Of a stretch of DNA of 32,183 bases, positions 15,561-23,214 are shown piece after piece. The notes under the pieces were generated by a model that was not told the origin of the DNA, ran no database searches, and saw nothing but the letters and a program-made list of their open reading frames with translations. Source of the DNA: Candidatus Levybacteria bacterium RIFCSPHIGHO2_01_FULL_36_15. GTDB lineage: Bacteria > Patescibacteriota > Microgenomatia > Levybacterales > GWA1-39-11. Where the stretch lies: contig MFNJ01000021.1 of assembly GCA_001782015.1 (NCBI GenBank), positions 1 to 32,183 on the forward strand. Direction: 5' to 3'. Numbering within the stretch: position 1 is the stretch's first letter; each line of letters starts with the position of its first letter. Made by a program: the position numbers and the translations under genes.

Positions 15561-15772
15561 AATTTTTAACAATTATTCAAATAGTCATTTCACTGCTGCT
15601 TATAGTTTCAATAATACTTCAATCCCGCGGAAGTCAGGTAGGAATGGCATTTGGAGGTGGAGGGGAAACGTATAGAAGTAAAAGAGGTATAGAAAAATTG
15701 CTATTTTATGTGACTATTGTACTTGCGGTTCTGTTTGCTTCTGCATCAATTCTCTCTTTGGTTATAAAATGA
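15557..15772 (+). CDS. secG: preprotein translocase subunit SecG
   Basis: Auxiliary subunit of the SecYEG protein-export channel, 71 residues, with two membrane helices (about 3-22 and 48-69). The loop between them carries the family's I-L-Q-S-R-G-S-Q-V-G-M-A-F-G-G-G (about 20-35), the most diagnostic part of SecG. Both ends overlap neighbours by 4 bp (ATGA): upstream with the holin-like gene and downstream with the binding-protein gene. No Shine-Dalgarno is seen, so expression probably relies on translational coupling. Confidence 0.92.
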   Translation: MKFLTIIQIVISLLLIVSIILQSRGSQVGMAFGGGGETYRSKRGIEKLLFYVTIVLAVLFASASILSLVIK

Positions 15773-17127
15773 TTTTCATAAGAAGAAGATATTATATCTG
15801 GCTAATCAAAGCTTACTTTAAGAGATGGAAAAGGACAATTGTAGGATCATTGGTTATTGGCGCATTTTTGTTTTTTGCGATTCTTCTTGGATTTAGAAAC
15901 TATATAGAACCTCTTCTTCAAAGAAAAGTAGAAAAAGTCGGATTAATTGGCATATATTCTCTGAATAATCTGCCTGAGGATGTTCTTTATAAAATAAGTT
16001 TTGGGCTAACGACGGTGGACGCAAACGGAGAAGTTAAACCAGCCGCGGCAAAATCATGGGAAATAAAAGATAATGGAAAAACGTATATTTTTTATCTCAG
16101 AGAAGATCTTTTTTTTGATAACGGAGAAAAACTGACGTCAGACAAAATTGAACTTAGTTTTAAAGACGTTAAAAAAAATATTATTAATCCAAGCACTATT
16201 TCATATACGCTTAAAAATCCATACGCACCGTTTATAGCTACAGTTGCAAAACCTATATTTACACGGGGGCTTGCAGGACTTGGCGAATTTAAAGTGACTA
16301 ATATCGATCTTAATTCCGGATTTGTGAGAAGCATTACTTTAGATAACAAGTTAGATTATCGAATTAAAAAGATTATTTATTTTTATCCAACTACTGAGTC
16401 GCTCAAAATAGCATTTACCCTTGGAGAAGTAGAGAAGATTGAAGGCCTGGAGGACCTAAATATTAAAAACTCAAACCTTGAAAAATGGAATAATGTTGTG
16501 GTAACCAAAAATGTAAATCACAAAAAATTGGTTGCATTATTTTATAATAATAATGATAATTTGCTGTCTAATAAAAAAATTAGACAAGCTTTAAGCTACG
16601 CGCTGCCCGATGAATTTGATGAAGGACAAAGAGCTTATTCTTCAATACTTCCTGAGTCTGCATTCTTTAATGAAAGTCTTAATTACCAAATAAATGATGT
16701 AGATATTGCAAAAACTTATATTGAAAGCGCAAATCTTACAAAAAAAGATCTTAAAATAGAAATCACTACAACAAAGGAGTATGAAAAAATAGCTGAAAAA
16801 ATTGCAAAATCATGGAAAAAGATCGGAATAGAGACCAAAATAAAAATATCAGATGATATAACAGGAAACTTCCAGGTACAGCTTTATCCCTTTAAAATTC
16901 CAAAAGATCCGGACCAGTATGTTTTATGGCATTCAGACCAGCAGAATAATATCGCCCACTATAAAAACTTAAGAATTGATAAACTGCTGGAAGACGGAAG
17001 AAAAACTGACAATTTGAATGATAGAATAAAGATTTATAGAGATTTTCAAAAATACATGTTAGATGATGTACCGGCTTCAATACTTTATTTTCCTTACACT
17101 TATAGCCTGGAAAGAAGATTAAAATGA
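15769..17127 (+). CDS. family 5 extracellular solute-binding protein, N-terminally anchored
   Basis: Periplasmic-binding-protein-like fold of the oligopeptide/nickel (SBP_bac_5) family, 452 residues, somewhat short for the usual 500-600. A basic N-terminus is followed by one hydrophobic helix (about 24-43) without a lipobox Cys, so it is probably held by an uncleaved membrane anchor. After that come the family signatures: A-K-S-W-E-I-K-D-N-G-K-T-Y-I-F-Y-L-R (about 90-107), then F-D-N-G-E-K-L-T-S-D, and a late I-R-Q-A-L-S-Y-A-like element (K-K-I-R-Q-A-L-S-Y-A). The family normally delivers peptides to an ABC importer, but no permease or ATPase gene is adjacent. It overlaps secG by 4 bp and converges with the large membrane protein (9-bp overlap). 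Ligand unknown. Confidence 0.85.
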   Translation: MIFIRRRYYIWLIKAYFKRWKRTIVGSLVIGAFLFFAILLGFRNYIEPLLQRKVEKVGLIGIYSLNNLPEDVLYKISFGLTTVDANGEVKPAAAKSWEIKDNGKTYIFYLREDLFFDNGEKLTSDKIELSFKDVKKNIINPSTISYTLKNPYAPFIATVAKPIFTRGLAGLGEFKVTNIDLNSGFVRSITLDNKLDYRIKKIIYFYPTTESLKIAFTLGEVEKIEGLEDLNIKNSNLEKWNNVVVTKNVNHKKLVALFYNNNDNLLSNKKIRQALSYALPDEFDEGQRAYSSILPESAFFNESLNYQINDVDIAKTYIESANLTKKDLKIEITTTKEYEKIAEKIAKSWKKIGIETKIKISDDITGNFQVQLYPFKIPKDPDQYVLWHSDQQNNIAHYKNLRIDKLLEDGRKTDNLNDRIKIYRDFQKYMLDDVPASILYFPYTYSLERRLK

Positions 17128-19518
17128 GAGTTGGTTTGAATTTTTCATTATTTGCAGATTTTTTTTCTCAAAAACTTTGAATTCCCCTTTATTAAAAACT
17201 TGCACGTAGTTTGAATTATTTTTCATATTCTCAACCATTCTTTTTTGTTCGTCCAGTGAAGGCTGGGCAAATTCATCATTCAGAAGAAAAAGAATTACAT
17301 CAGCTTGGTCAATGCCGATTGGAATCGTATAGATTTTTTCCCTATGTGATAAGTGCGCTCCTAAGTTATTTGTTGCAGCAATGCTCAAGTTAGATGGTAT
17401 TTTATGCAAAAATTGTTCAATTATGTCTCTGTCACTTTGCCTTCTGGTATATATTTCCAGTGCCGGATTTTTTGAGCCTGGCAGAACACCATATTGCCAG
17501 GTAGAAAATATTGCCATTATCAACAAAAAATAAAAAAGTGTTTTTTTACTCATAATCTTCAATTTTAAAGATAATATCTTTTTAGCTCCATATATGGCGG
17601 AAATAAAAATAAAAGGTATAATTGCTGCAGCATAATGAAAATTATTTGATTTTAAATTTTGATTATTAGACAAAATATTTAATAATAAATCTGGAGATGA
17701 AAACACAATATATAAAGGCGAAAATACTGAGAGAAATCCGACTGGAATAAATAAATTTATAATATAATTTATATTTTCGTTCGTTGCTATCACTCCGATT
17801 GTTTTTAGGGGTTCAAGAAATATGTTCTTTAGAATCTCAAAAGGAGTTGAACCAAACTCGCCGAAATAAGATAAGGCAAAATGGTCACTACCGCCTCTTG
17901 CCTGAGGAATGAGTTTGGTAACCAGAAAAGTAAATACCAGAACCGATAGCGCAGTAAGAAAAATTCCTGCTTTCTTCTTTTTTGAAAAGATTATATAAAT
18001 ACCATATAAACTTGCAACAAGATAAATATTCTCTTTAGTAAGTACAGACAGAATGATTGTGATAATGAACGCAAAATATCTGTTTTTGTTTAAGTAGTAA
18101 AAAGATGCCAGCAAAAAAGTAGTGGCAAGACTTACTGAATGGAAATCAAAAAGATTTTGTTTCTGAAGGTACGGATTAAGCAAATAGGAAATTGAAAATG
18201 CCAAAGCCAGGTTTTTATTTTTTAAAATATCTTTCCCTAATGCATATAAATAAATAGCTCCAATTCCAAGTACTAATGTTTGAGTAAACAATAGGACTCT
18301 GGGATCTTGCCACAATAAATACAGGGGAGAAAGAAGAATGAGTAAAAAATCAGCGTGAATTGCCAAACGTGATATTATGTTTATGTGGTCTGGATTTGTT
18401 AACAGAAATATTCTTCCGTTAATTGTATTCCATATCGTCTGATCCATATTTCCAAGGTCAAATCTTCCAGTAAAAAAGTTTAAATGTTTTTCAAACGTAA
18501 CATATGTAAAGTAGACAACATAAGAAGTTGTTGACAGAAACAGAATTAATTCCTGGTATGAAATTGAATATTTTTTAAATAGTGCAAGCCTTAATTTTAT
18601 ATTTTGCAGCAAATAAGATAAAGCAAAAAATGCCATTTCGGACGTTATCAATACTATTCTTAAAAGTATTGCTATGTATGAGGCAACATACAACGGAAGA
18701 AAAAGAGACAGGCCAAGAACAAGCACCAGTTCCCTAACTCCAAGACCCATCGGCGTAACAAATGACAGGTAACCCACAATCCATGAAAAAACAAAATATG
18801 AAACGATACCTAAAAAATTATTTGGATTTAAATATGAAAAAGAAGAAGCTATTAGAAAATTTGCTACGCCAAAAAAAAACCATCCTAAAATATAAACAGA
18901 AAATACATCAATGTAAGATTTTATACTAGTATTTTTAAAATATCTAACAAGTGCTTTCCTTTTTAGCCAAACGGTCACTATTACGGCTAAAAAGAGTATG
19001 GGAGCAAAAATTGTGAAGTAATGATATTGTTCAAATTTATTTTTTATTATGTTTGTGAAGGAAGGAAGAATAATTGGTAAAGACAGTAAACTGAATATTC
19101 CAGCAGAAGAGGTGATCAGTAAAGATTCTTCCACAAGCGATTTTAGTACAATTTTTGCAGGAACTTTCTCTTTTTTAAAGTTGCTGATTCTGGAAATAAA
19201 GGAGAATATATTACCCGGAATATATCTTTTTGTCTCTGATGACCAGAACAAATATGTTGATTTAAATAAATTCAAACCATGTCCTTGGTTTTTTAGAATC
19301 TTGCGCCATCCAACGCTTCTTAATAAAAAAAATAAAAATAAAAAGAATATTCCGGAAGCAAAAGTAATCGGCTCAAAATGAAGAAAATCCTTCGGGATAT
19401 TTTTTTGGTTTTCATAGACGATTTTTATAATAAAGTAAAATGATAATGCCGTTAGTGGAAAACCGAAAATTAAAGTAAAAAAGGATTTAAACTTTTTTAT
19501 TGTTTGGTTTAGACTCAT
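17119..19518 (-). CDS. fusion membrane protein: LPG-synthase-type TM region plus DUF2079
   Basis: Polytopic membrane protein of 799 residues. Residues ~1-310 resemble the lysylphosphatidylglycerol synthase/UPF0104 transmembrane region: G-W-R-K-I-L-K (70-76), R-Y-I-P-G-N-I-F-S-F (98-107) and T-P-M-G-L-G-V-R-E (255-263). In other proteins this region acts in lipid flipping or glycan attachment (AglD-like). Residues ~330-720 resemble DUF2079, a GT-C-like multi-spanning family, with the hallmark R-F-D-L-G-N-M-D-Q-T-I-W-N-T (352-365), then H-A-D-F and P-L-Y-L-L-W. The last ~80 residues are soluble. The ATG lies inside the end of the glycosyltransferase gene (32-bp overlap), so the pair is coupled; a glycolipid or polymer pathway using a polyprenyl-phosphate sugar is inferred. 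Catalytic activity is not established for DUF2079. Confidence 0.78.
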   Translation of the reverse strand: MSLNQTIKKFKSFFTLIFGFPLTALSFYFIIKIVYENQKNIPKDFLHFEPITFASGIFFLFLFFLLRSVGWRKILKNQGHGLNLFKSTYLFWSSETKRYIPGNIFSFISRISNFKKEKVPAKIVLKSLVEESLLITSSAGIFSLLSLPIILPSFTNIIKNKFEQYHYFTIFAPILFLAVIVTVWLKRKALVRYFKNTSIKSYIDVFSVYILGWFFFGVANFLIASSFSYLNPNNFLGIVSYFVFSWIVGYLSFVTPMGLGVRELVLVLGLSLFLPLYVASYIAILLRIVLITSEMAFFALSYLLQNIKLRLALFKKYSISYQELILFLSTTSYVVYFTYVTFEKHLNFFTGRFDLGNMDQTIWNTINGRIFLLTNPDHINIISRLAIHADFLLILLSPLYLLWQDPRVLLFTQTLVLGIGAIYLYALGKDILKNKNLALAFSISYLLNPYLQKQNLFDFHSVSLATTFLLASFYYLNKNRYFAFIITIILSVLTKENIYLVASLYGIYIIFSKKKKAGIFLTALSVLVFTFLVTKLIPQARGGSDHFALSYFGEFGSTPFEILKNIFLEPLKTIGVIATNENINYIINLFIPVGFLSVFSPLYIVFSSPDLLLNILSNNQNLKSNNFHYAAAIIPFIFISAIYGAKKILSLKLKIMSKKTLFYFLLIMAIFSTWQYGVLPGSKNPALEIYTRRQSDRDIIEQFLHKIPSNLSIAATNNLGAHLSHREKIYTIPIGIDQADVILFLLNDEFAQPSLDEQKRMVENMKNNSNYVQVFNKGEFKVFEKKNLQIMKNSNQLSF

Positions 19519-20440
19519 ATTTAATAGGGTAATTGTTGTTCTCTTTCATGTTGGTGTTTACAATTAGGTCGGCAAGAAGACCAGTAAATACAACTTGGAT
19601 TCCAAGAGTAACAAGCAGTATTCCTAAAAATAATAACGGCCTCCTACCAATGGATTCACCCAAGAAATGTATATAAGAAAGATAGGCAAGGGTAAGCAAT
19701 CCGATCAAAAAAAGCGCACTTCCTATTTTACCAAAAAAATGCAACGGCCTTCTTGTGTATTTTGTTAAAAAATAAATGGTTATTAAATCGGGAACGTCAG
19801 TTATTATTTTTGTAATTTTATATTTTGACTTTCCGTATTTTCTGGGATAATGAGTTATTTCACTTTCTCCAACTTTGTATCCCATTTCATTTACCAAAAT
19901 AGGTATGAATCTGTGCATTCCTCCATATAATTTTAACTCTTTTGCCACTTCTTTTTTGTAAACTTTTAATCCGCAGTTGAGATCATGGATTTTTAGATTG
20001 AAAATGACTGATACAACTTTATTAAACACGGAAGAAGAAATATTTTTAATTATATTATCTCTTCTGTTTCTTCTCCAGCCTGCTACCAAATCGTATTTTC
20101 TATTAACAAGCTTTTCATATAAAATCTTAATGCTTTTTGGATCATCCTGTAAATCCGCGTCAAGAGTTGCAATGTATTCACCGTTTGCTTTTTTAAAGCC
20201 CACCATAAAAGCATACGATTTTCCGAGATTTTTCCTAAAAGAGTAGATTTTAATATCTTTGTTCTTTTTACAAAGACTTTTCATGACATTCAAAGAATTA
20301 TCAGATGAACCGTCATCTATAAAAATAATTTCGTAGCTTTTCTTCAGTTTCACTAAACTTTCCGAAAGCTTTTCGTATAATTCTCTAATGCTCTCTTCCT
20401 CATTAAATACCGGAATTACAACAGATAGTTCTTTTTCCAT
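19487..20440 (-). CDS. polyprenyl-phosphate glycosyltransferase (GT2, DPM1/GtrB-like)
   Basis: Family 2 glycosyltransferase, 317 residues, that should transfer a sugar from a nucleotide donor to a polyprenyl phosphate on the inner membrane face. The GT-A domain has V-V-I-P-V-F-N-E-E (7-15), F-I-D-D-G-S-S-D (40-47), N-L-G-K-S (71-75) and the metal-binding D-A-D (94-96) in L-D-A-D-L-Q-D-D-P. An amphipathic R-K-Y-G-K-S-K-Y stretch follows. Two C-terminal membrane helices (about 237-257 and 268-292) match GtrB/DPM-like anchors. It is transcribed from a recognisable promoter and overlaps the downstream LPG-synthase/DUF2079 gene, the likely user of the lipid-linked sugar. Which sugar is transferred cannot be read. 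Confidence 0.88.
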   Translation of the reverse strand: MEKELSVVIPVFNEEESIRELYEKLSESLVKLKKSYEIIFIDDGSSDNSLNVMKSLCKKNKDIKIYSFRKNLGKSYAFMVGFKKANGEYIATLDADLQDDPKSIKILYEKLVNRKYDLVAGWRRNRRDNIIKNISSSVFNKVVSVIFNLKIHDLNCGLKVYKKEVAKELKLYGGMHRFIPILVNEMGYKVGESEITHYPRKYGKSKYKITKIITDVPDLITIYFLTKYTRRPLHFFGKIGSALFLIGLLTLAYLSYIHFLGESIGRRPLLFLGILLVTLGIQVVFTGLLADLIVNTNMKENNNYPIKYESKPNNKKV

Positions 20441-20456
20441 AAATTAATTCTTGATA

Positions 20457-20485
20457 AGTATATAAAAAATTAAGGCAAAATACAA
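20457..20485 (-). promoter_or_regulatory. promoter of the glycosyltransferase operon
   Basis: On the minus strand, TTGTAT (20485-20480), 17-nt spacer, TATACT (20462-20457). Transcription would start around 20450, leaving a leader of about 10 nt. Confidence 0.5.
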
Positions 20486-20523
20486 AGATTAAATTGTAGA
20501 TTCAGCATTTTTTCAGTATTATG

Positions 20524-20552
20524 TTGTTTGTATTATACCAATCTGGTAAAAT
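20524..20552 (+). promoter_or_regulatory. promoter of tRNA-Arg
   Basis: TTGTTT (20524-20529), 17-nt spacer, extended -10 TGGTAAAAT (TAAAAT at 20547-20552). The start site would fall about 6 nt before the mature tRNA. Confidence 0.55.
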
Positions 20553-20564
20553 TTATACAAAATT

Positions 20565-20636
20565 GCGCCTATAGCTCAACGGATAGAGCAGTAGTCTTCG
20601 GAACTACTTATGCGGGTTCGATTCCTGCTAGGCGCG
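20565..20636 (+). tRNA. tRNA-Arg (anticodon UCG)
   Basis: Complete cloverleaf. Acceptor stem GCGCCTA/TAGGCGC, D arm GCTC-GAGC, anticodon stem GTAGT/ACTAC with loop CTTCGGA (anticodon TCG, reads CGA), variable loop of four bases, T arm GCGGG/CCTGC with loop TTCGATT. Discriminator G; CCA is not encoded. Confidence 0.93.
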
Positions 20637-20670
20637 CAGAACAATCCCGATAAAATCGGTATTTTCTGCG
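20635..20670 (+). terminator. hairpin after tRNA-Arg
   Basis: An inner stem CCGAT-AAA-ATCGG (20647-20659) is followed by TATTTT. It is nested in an outer 7-bp repeat CGCAGAA/TTCTGCG whose left arm begins at the last acceptor-stem base of the tRNA. Inner hairpin plus T-run fits an intrinsic terminator; the outer arm may be a processing structure. Confidence 0.5.
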
Positions 20671-20687
20671 TAAATGCAGTTTTGTAG

Positions 20688-20693
20688 TATAAT
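20688..20693 (+). promoter_or_regulatory. -10 box upstream of the GIY-YIG gene
   Basis: Perfect TATAAT, 32 nt before the ATG; the -35 region is poor. It could also transcribe the downstream tRNA-Lys. Confidence 0.35.
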
Positions 20694-20725
20694 ATTTATT
20701 GATAATATTCTGAGTAAGCGCTATT

Positions 20726-21040
20726 ATGTATTGGTTTGTTTACATCGCAAGATGCAATGATAACACTTTATACACTGGGATAACAACAGACTTGATAAGA
20801 AGGGAATCTGAACATAATACAAATAATAGGTTAGGAGCAAAATCCTTACGGTCTAAAAGACCCATAAGAATTGTATATTACGAAAAACATGGTAGTCAGG
20901 CAGAAGCCCGTTCAAGGGAAATAGAAATTAAAGGATGGAAAAGAAGATACAAATTACAGCTTGTTCTGGGTTTACCCAGAAATTTTTTTCAGAAAATATT
21001 CTGGGCGACTAGCTCAATTGGTAGAGCAATTCCCTCTTAA
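20726..21040 (+). CDS. GIY-YIG superfamily protein (UPF0213/YhbQ-like)
   Basis: Single-domain GIY-YIG protein of 104 residues. It shows W-F-V-Y-I-A-R-C-N-D (3-12) and L-Y-T-G-I-T-T-D-L-x-R-R (15-26), where Tyr and Gly of the Y-x-G motif and the catalytic-type Arg are kept. Then come H-N-T-N-N and the Glu-containing E-I-E-I-K-G-W-K-R region (about 66-74). Members are related to the nuclease domains of UvrC and homing endonucleases, and chromosomal copies have poorly defined roles. The core ends near residue 85. The last ~13 residues are encoded by the 5' half of the tRNA-Lys gene, and the TAA stop falls at the anticodon arm. So either the gene truly overlaps the tRNA or it once had an earlier stop that was lost. 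Confidence 0.8.
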   Translation: MYWFVYIARCNDNTLYTGITTDLIRRESEHNTNNRLGAKSLRSKRPIRIVYYEKHGSQAEARSREIEIKGWKRRYKLQLVLGLPRNFFQKIFWATSSIGRAIPS

Positions 21041-21075
21041 GGAATAGGTTCAGGGTTCGAGACCCTGGTCGCTCA
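21003..21075 (+). tRNA. tRNA-Lys (anticodon CUU)
   Basis: Complete cloverleaf. Acceptor GGGCGAC/GTCGCTC (one G-T pair), D arm GCTC-GAGC, anticodon stem ATTCC/GGAAT with loop CTCTTAA (anticodon CTT, reads AAG), T arm CAGGG/CCCTG with loop TTCGAGA, discriminator A. CCA not encoded. Its 5' half overlaps the end of the GIY-YIG reading frame and its last three bases are the stop codon of the recombinase on the other strand, marking it as the likely island attachment site. Confidence 0.92.
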
Positions 21076-22851
21076 CAAATCAGAACTTTTGACCCCGAAC
21101 CGTGAGGCAAAATGGTTCAATATGTCTTGAGGTAGTTTTAATTCCATCTCTAACTTATAAGGTATTAGTTGTTCTGCTTTCTTCCTCCCAGCTATCTTAT
21201 CCTTTTTAGTTACAGGGCGAGAATAAACAGTAATACTACTAATAAGCATGTGGAGAATATCAAAAATCTCTTGCCTTTTTTTATATATATCATCAAGGGC
21301 TTTTATGTATTTTTGAGAAAATAGCTTGAGAGTATTGATATATCCAACCGAAAGCGAGTTCTGAGCTATTTGATGTTCCGTTTTCTCCAGCTCTACTTTC
21401 AGTGTTTGTTCCTTTGCAGCAAGCTCACTGGCTTTGGTTCGTAAAGCCTTGAGGTCAATATATCCGCCTTCGTGTTGTTCTTTCAACCTATCTATACGAT
21501 TAGGCAGATTATTAAGTAGTCCTTTTATTTCCTCTCTCTTCTTTTGTAGCTTGTTAATCTCAAGACGAGAAGATTTGAGTTTTTGTTGATAGTTATATAC
21601 TGCGATAGGATTACTTAGTAGTTTCTTTGTCATCTCAACAATGTAATTTTCCAAAGATGCTGCTGGTATTGGAATAGCCTTACAAATTATTTGGTTTTCT
21701 TTTGTATTCTTTCTTCCACATTTGTAGGCGTAGGTATAAGTTGGTTCATCTCCTTTTTTATCAAGTTTTTTTCTGTCTCCAACCCAAGTTGTCAAATCCG
21801 TATCGCCCCTCTCTGGTTTATAGCAACAATCGCACTTTAATAACCCTGAAAGCAAATAAATATGGTCGCCAGCTGTTTTGTTAATGGCGTTTGCTAATTG
21901 CTTTGATTGTTTTAATAAAGATTGAGCTTGTTTGAATAAGTATAAGTCAATAATGCTTGGGTGTTGGTAGGGTGAAAGCGTCCACTCCTCTTTGGGTATA
22001 GGCTTTGAGTTATGTGTTTTACCATAGAAGTATTTACCGATATAGATTTCGTTGGCTAAAATCTCCCTCACTCTTTCTGACCGCCAAAAATATAGAGTAT
22101 TTTTCTTTCTTACTTCTCCTGCTTTCTTGCGATGTTGGATTGCAGAGGCTTCGGGCGAAAGAATCTCCTGCCGAGTAAGATGGTCTGCGATCTGTTGAGC
22201 CGATAATCTTTCGTTGACAAACTTGTTAAAAATTAACCTTACAACCTCTGCCTCTTCTTCAAATACTACCAGTCTCTTATCGGCATCTTTATTATAGCCA
22301 TAGATTGCATTAGCACCCATAATGACGCCATTTTTTATTGCTTCTGCTCTTCCAGCTTGTGTTCTTGCCTTAGTAGTTTCTATTTCAAGTTCGGCGATGA
22401 TACCAACAATACCAAGAATAGCCTTACCAAAAGGAGTAGAGGTATCAATGCTTTCGTTAGCGGAGAGAAACTGAATGTCTCTTTCCTCGAAGAACTCAAT
22501 TATTTCCAACAGTATTTTTAGTCTTCTTGCAAAACGGTCAATTTTATAAACTGCTACCACATCAAACGGTTTTTGACCCTCTCCGGCAAGCAATATATCC
22601 TCCTTGAGCTGTGAAAAGGCTGGTCGCTCGTTAAGAGGAGTCGTTCCGCTTATTCCTTCATCAACATAGACGTATCTTTCACCAGCCAGTTTCATTTTCT
22701 CCCGACCATCTTCCAGCCTACCTTTGGATTGCAACAATCCAGTCAGCGAAGTCTTTTGTAAATCAAGTCCATATTTTTCTACCTGATCGTCAGTTGAAAC
22801 CCTCAAGTATAAGGCTACCCGAAGCTGGTTTTGTTCGTCTAACTTTTTCAT
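21073..22851 (-). CDS. large serine recombinase (site-specific integrase)
   Basis: Large serine recombinase of 592 residues, expected to integrate and excise its element through a phosphoserine intermediate. The N-terminal resolvase domain has catalytic Ser19 (L-R-V-S-T-D-D-Q), D-E-G-I-S-G-T near 64-70 and K-I-D-R-F-A-R-R at 103-110. The recombinase domain (about 165-290) has G-A-N-A-I-Y-G-Y and I-A-D-H-L. A zinc ribbon has Cys340, Cys342/343, Cys378 and Cys390, followed by a coiled coil (about 410-490) and a basic C-terminus. It is intact. Its TGA stop lies within the last three bases of tRNA-Lys on the opposite strand, so the attachment site probably sits between or across the two. It diverges from the HTH gene over 122 bp that hold an inverted repeat. 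Confidence 0.93.
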   Translation of the reverse strand: MKKLDEQNQLRVALYLRVSTDDQVEKYGLDLQKTSLTGLLQSKGRLEDGREKMKLAGERYVYVDEGISGTTPLNERPAFSQLKEDILLAGEGQKPFDVVAVYKIDRFARRLKILLEIIEFFEERDIQFLSANESIDTSTPFGKAILGIVGIIAELEIETTKARTQAGRAEAIKNGVIMGANAIYGYNKDADKRLVVFEEEAEVVRLIFNKFVNERLSAQQIADHLTRQEILSPEASAIQHRKKAGEVRKKNTLYFWRSERVREILANEIYIGKYFYGKTHNSKPIPKEEWTLSPYQHPSIIDLYLFKQAQSLLKQSKQLANAINKTAGDHIYLLSGLLKCDCCYKPERGDTDLTTWVGDRKKLDKKGDEPTYTYAYKCGRKNTKENQIICKAIPIPAASLENYIVEMTKKLLSNPIAVYNYQQKLKSSRLEINKLQKKREEIKGLLNNLPNRIDRLKEQHEGGYIDLKALRTKASELAAKEQTLKVELEKTEHQIAQNSLSVGYINTLKLFSQKYIKALDDIYKKRQEIFDILHMLISSITVYSRPVTKKDKIAGRKKAEQLIPYKLEMELKLPQDILNHFASRFGVKSSDL

Positions 22852-22869
22852 TGTATTAGATAGGATTAC

Positions 22870-22914
22870 ACTACCCAGAATATATTAGTATTATCAGTGA
22901 AGTATCCGGGTAGT
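22870..22914. promoter_or_regulatory. inverted repeat ACTACCC-N31-GGGTAGT between recombinase and HTH genes
   Basis: A perfect 7-bp inverted repeat with a 31-bp gap lies in the divergent control region, about three helical turns apart. It could be a pair of half-sites for the adjacent HTH protein, or recombination-accessory sites. No experimental link can be read from sequence. Confidence 0.35.
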
Positions 22915-22956
22915 CTTCCCGATATTGTAAGTATAGCGGTTTGTTGATTATTTTTG

Positions 22957-22962
22957 TATAAT
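22957..22962 (+). promoter_or_regulatory. -10 box of the HTH gene
   Basis: Perfect TATAAT preceded by a T-rich stretch, 11 nt before the ATG at 22974. Transcription would start about 5 nt before the start codon, another near-leaderless arrangement. No convincing -35 is seen. Confidence 0.45.
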
Positions 22963-22973
22963 TAAATTAAGGT

Positions 22974-23168
22974 ATGATAAAGAAAAACACAACACTAACC
23001 AAACTTCTAACTATTCGCCAAGCAGCCGAAATCTTGAATGTCCATGTTGGGACTTTGAGGCGATGGGACAAGAGTGGAAAACTAAAAGCAATTAAATTAA
23101 GCGATCGAGGTGACAGAAGGTACAATCAAGAAGATGTCGAGAGTTTTATAAACCTTAGAAAAAAATAG
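22974..23168 (+). CDS. MerR/excisionase-type helix-turn-helix protein
   Basis: Small DNA-binding protein, 64 residues. The winged-helix motif of the MerR/excisionase (HTH_17) type is clear: L-L-T-I-R-Q-A-A-E-I-L-N-V-H-V-G-T-L-R-R-W begins near residue 11, followed by G-K-L-K-A-I-K and R-R-Y-N-Q-E-D-V-E-S-F. No effector domain is attached. Placed divergently next to a large serine recombinase, it is a candidate recombination directionality factor or a repressor of the recombinase. This is inference from position. It is not fused to the recombinase, unlike the IS607-type arrangement, where a MerR domain is part of the enzyme. Confidence 0.8.
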   Translation: MIKKNTTLTKLLTIRQAAEILNVHVGTLRRWDKSGKLKAIKLSDRGDRRYNQEDVESFINLRKK

Positions 23169-23214
23169 CAACCACCAAGTCAATTATATTTCGAGTCAAT
23201 ATCTAATTTATAAG

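Noticed and set aside
21073-23168. IS607-type transposon (serine recombinase with MerR HTH)
   Set aside because: IS607 TnpA is a small enzyme with a fused N-terminal MerR domain. Here the recombinase is the large type with a zinc ribbon and coiled coil, the HTH protein is separate and divergent, and no TnpB/IscB gene is seen.
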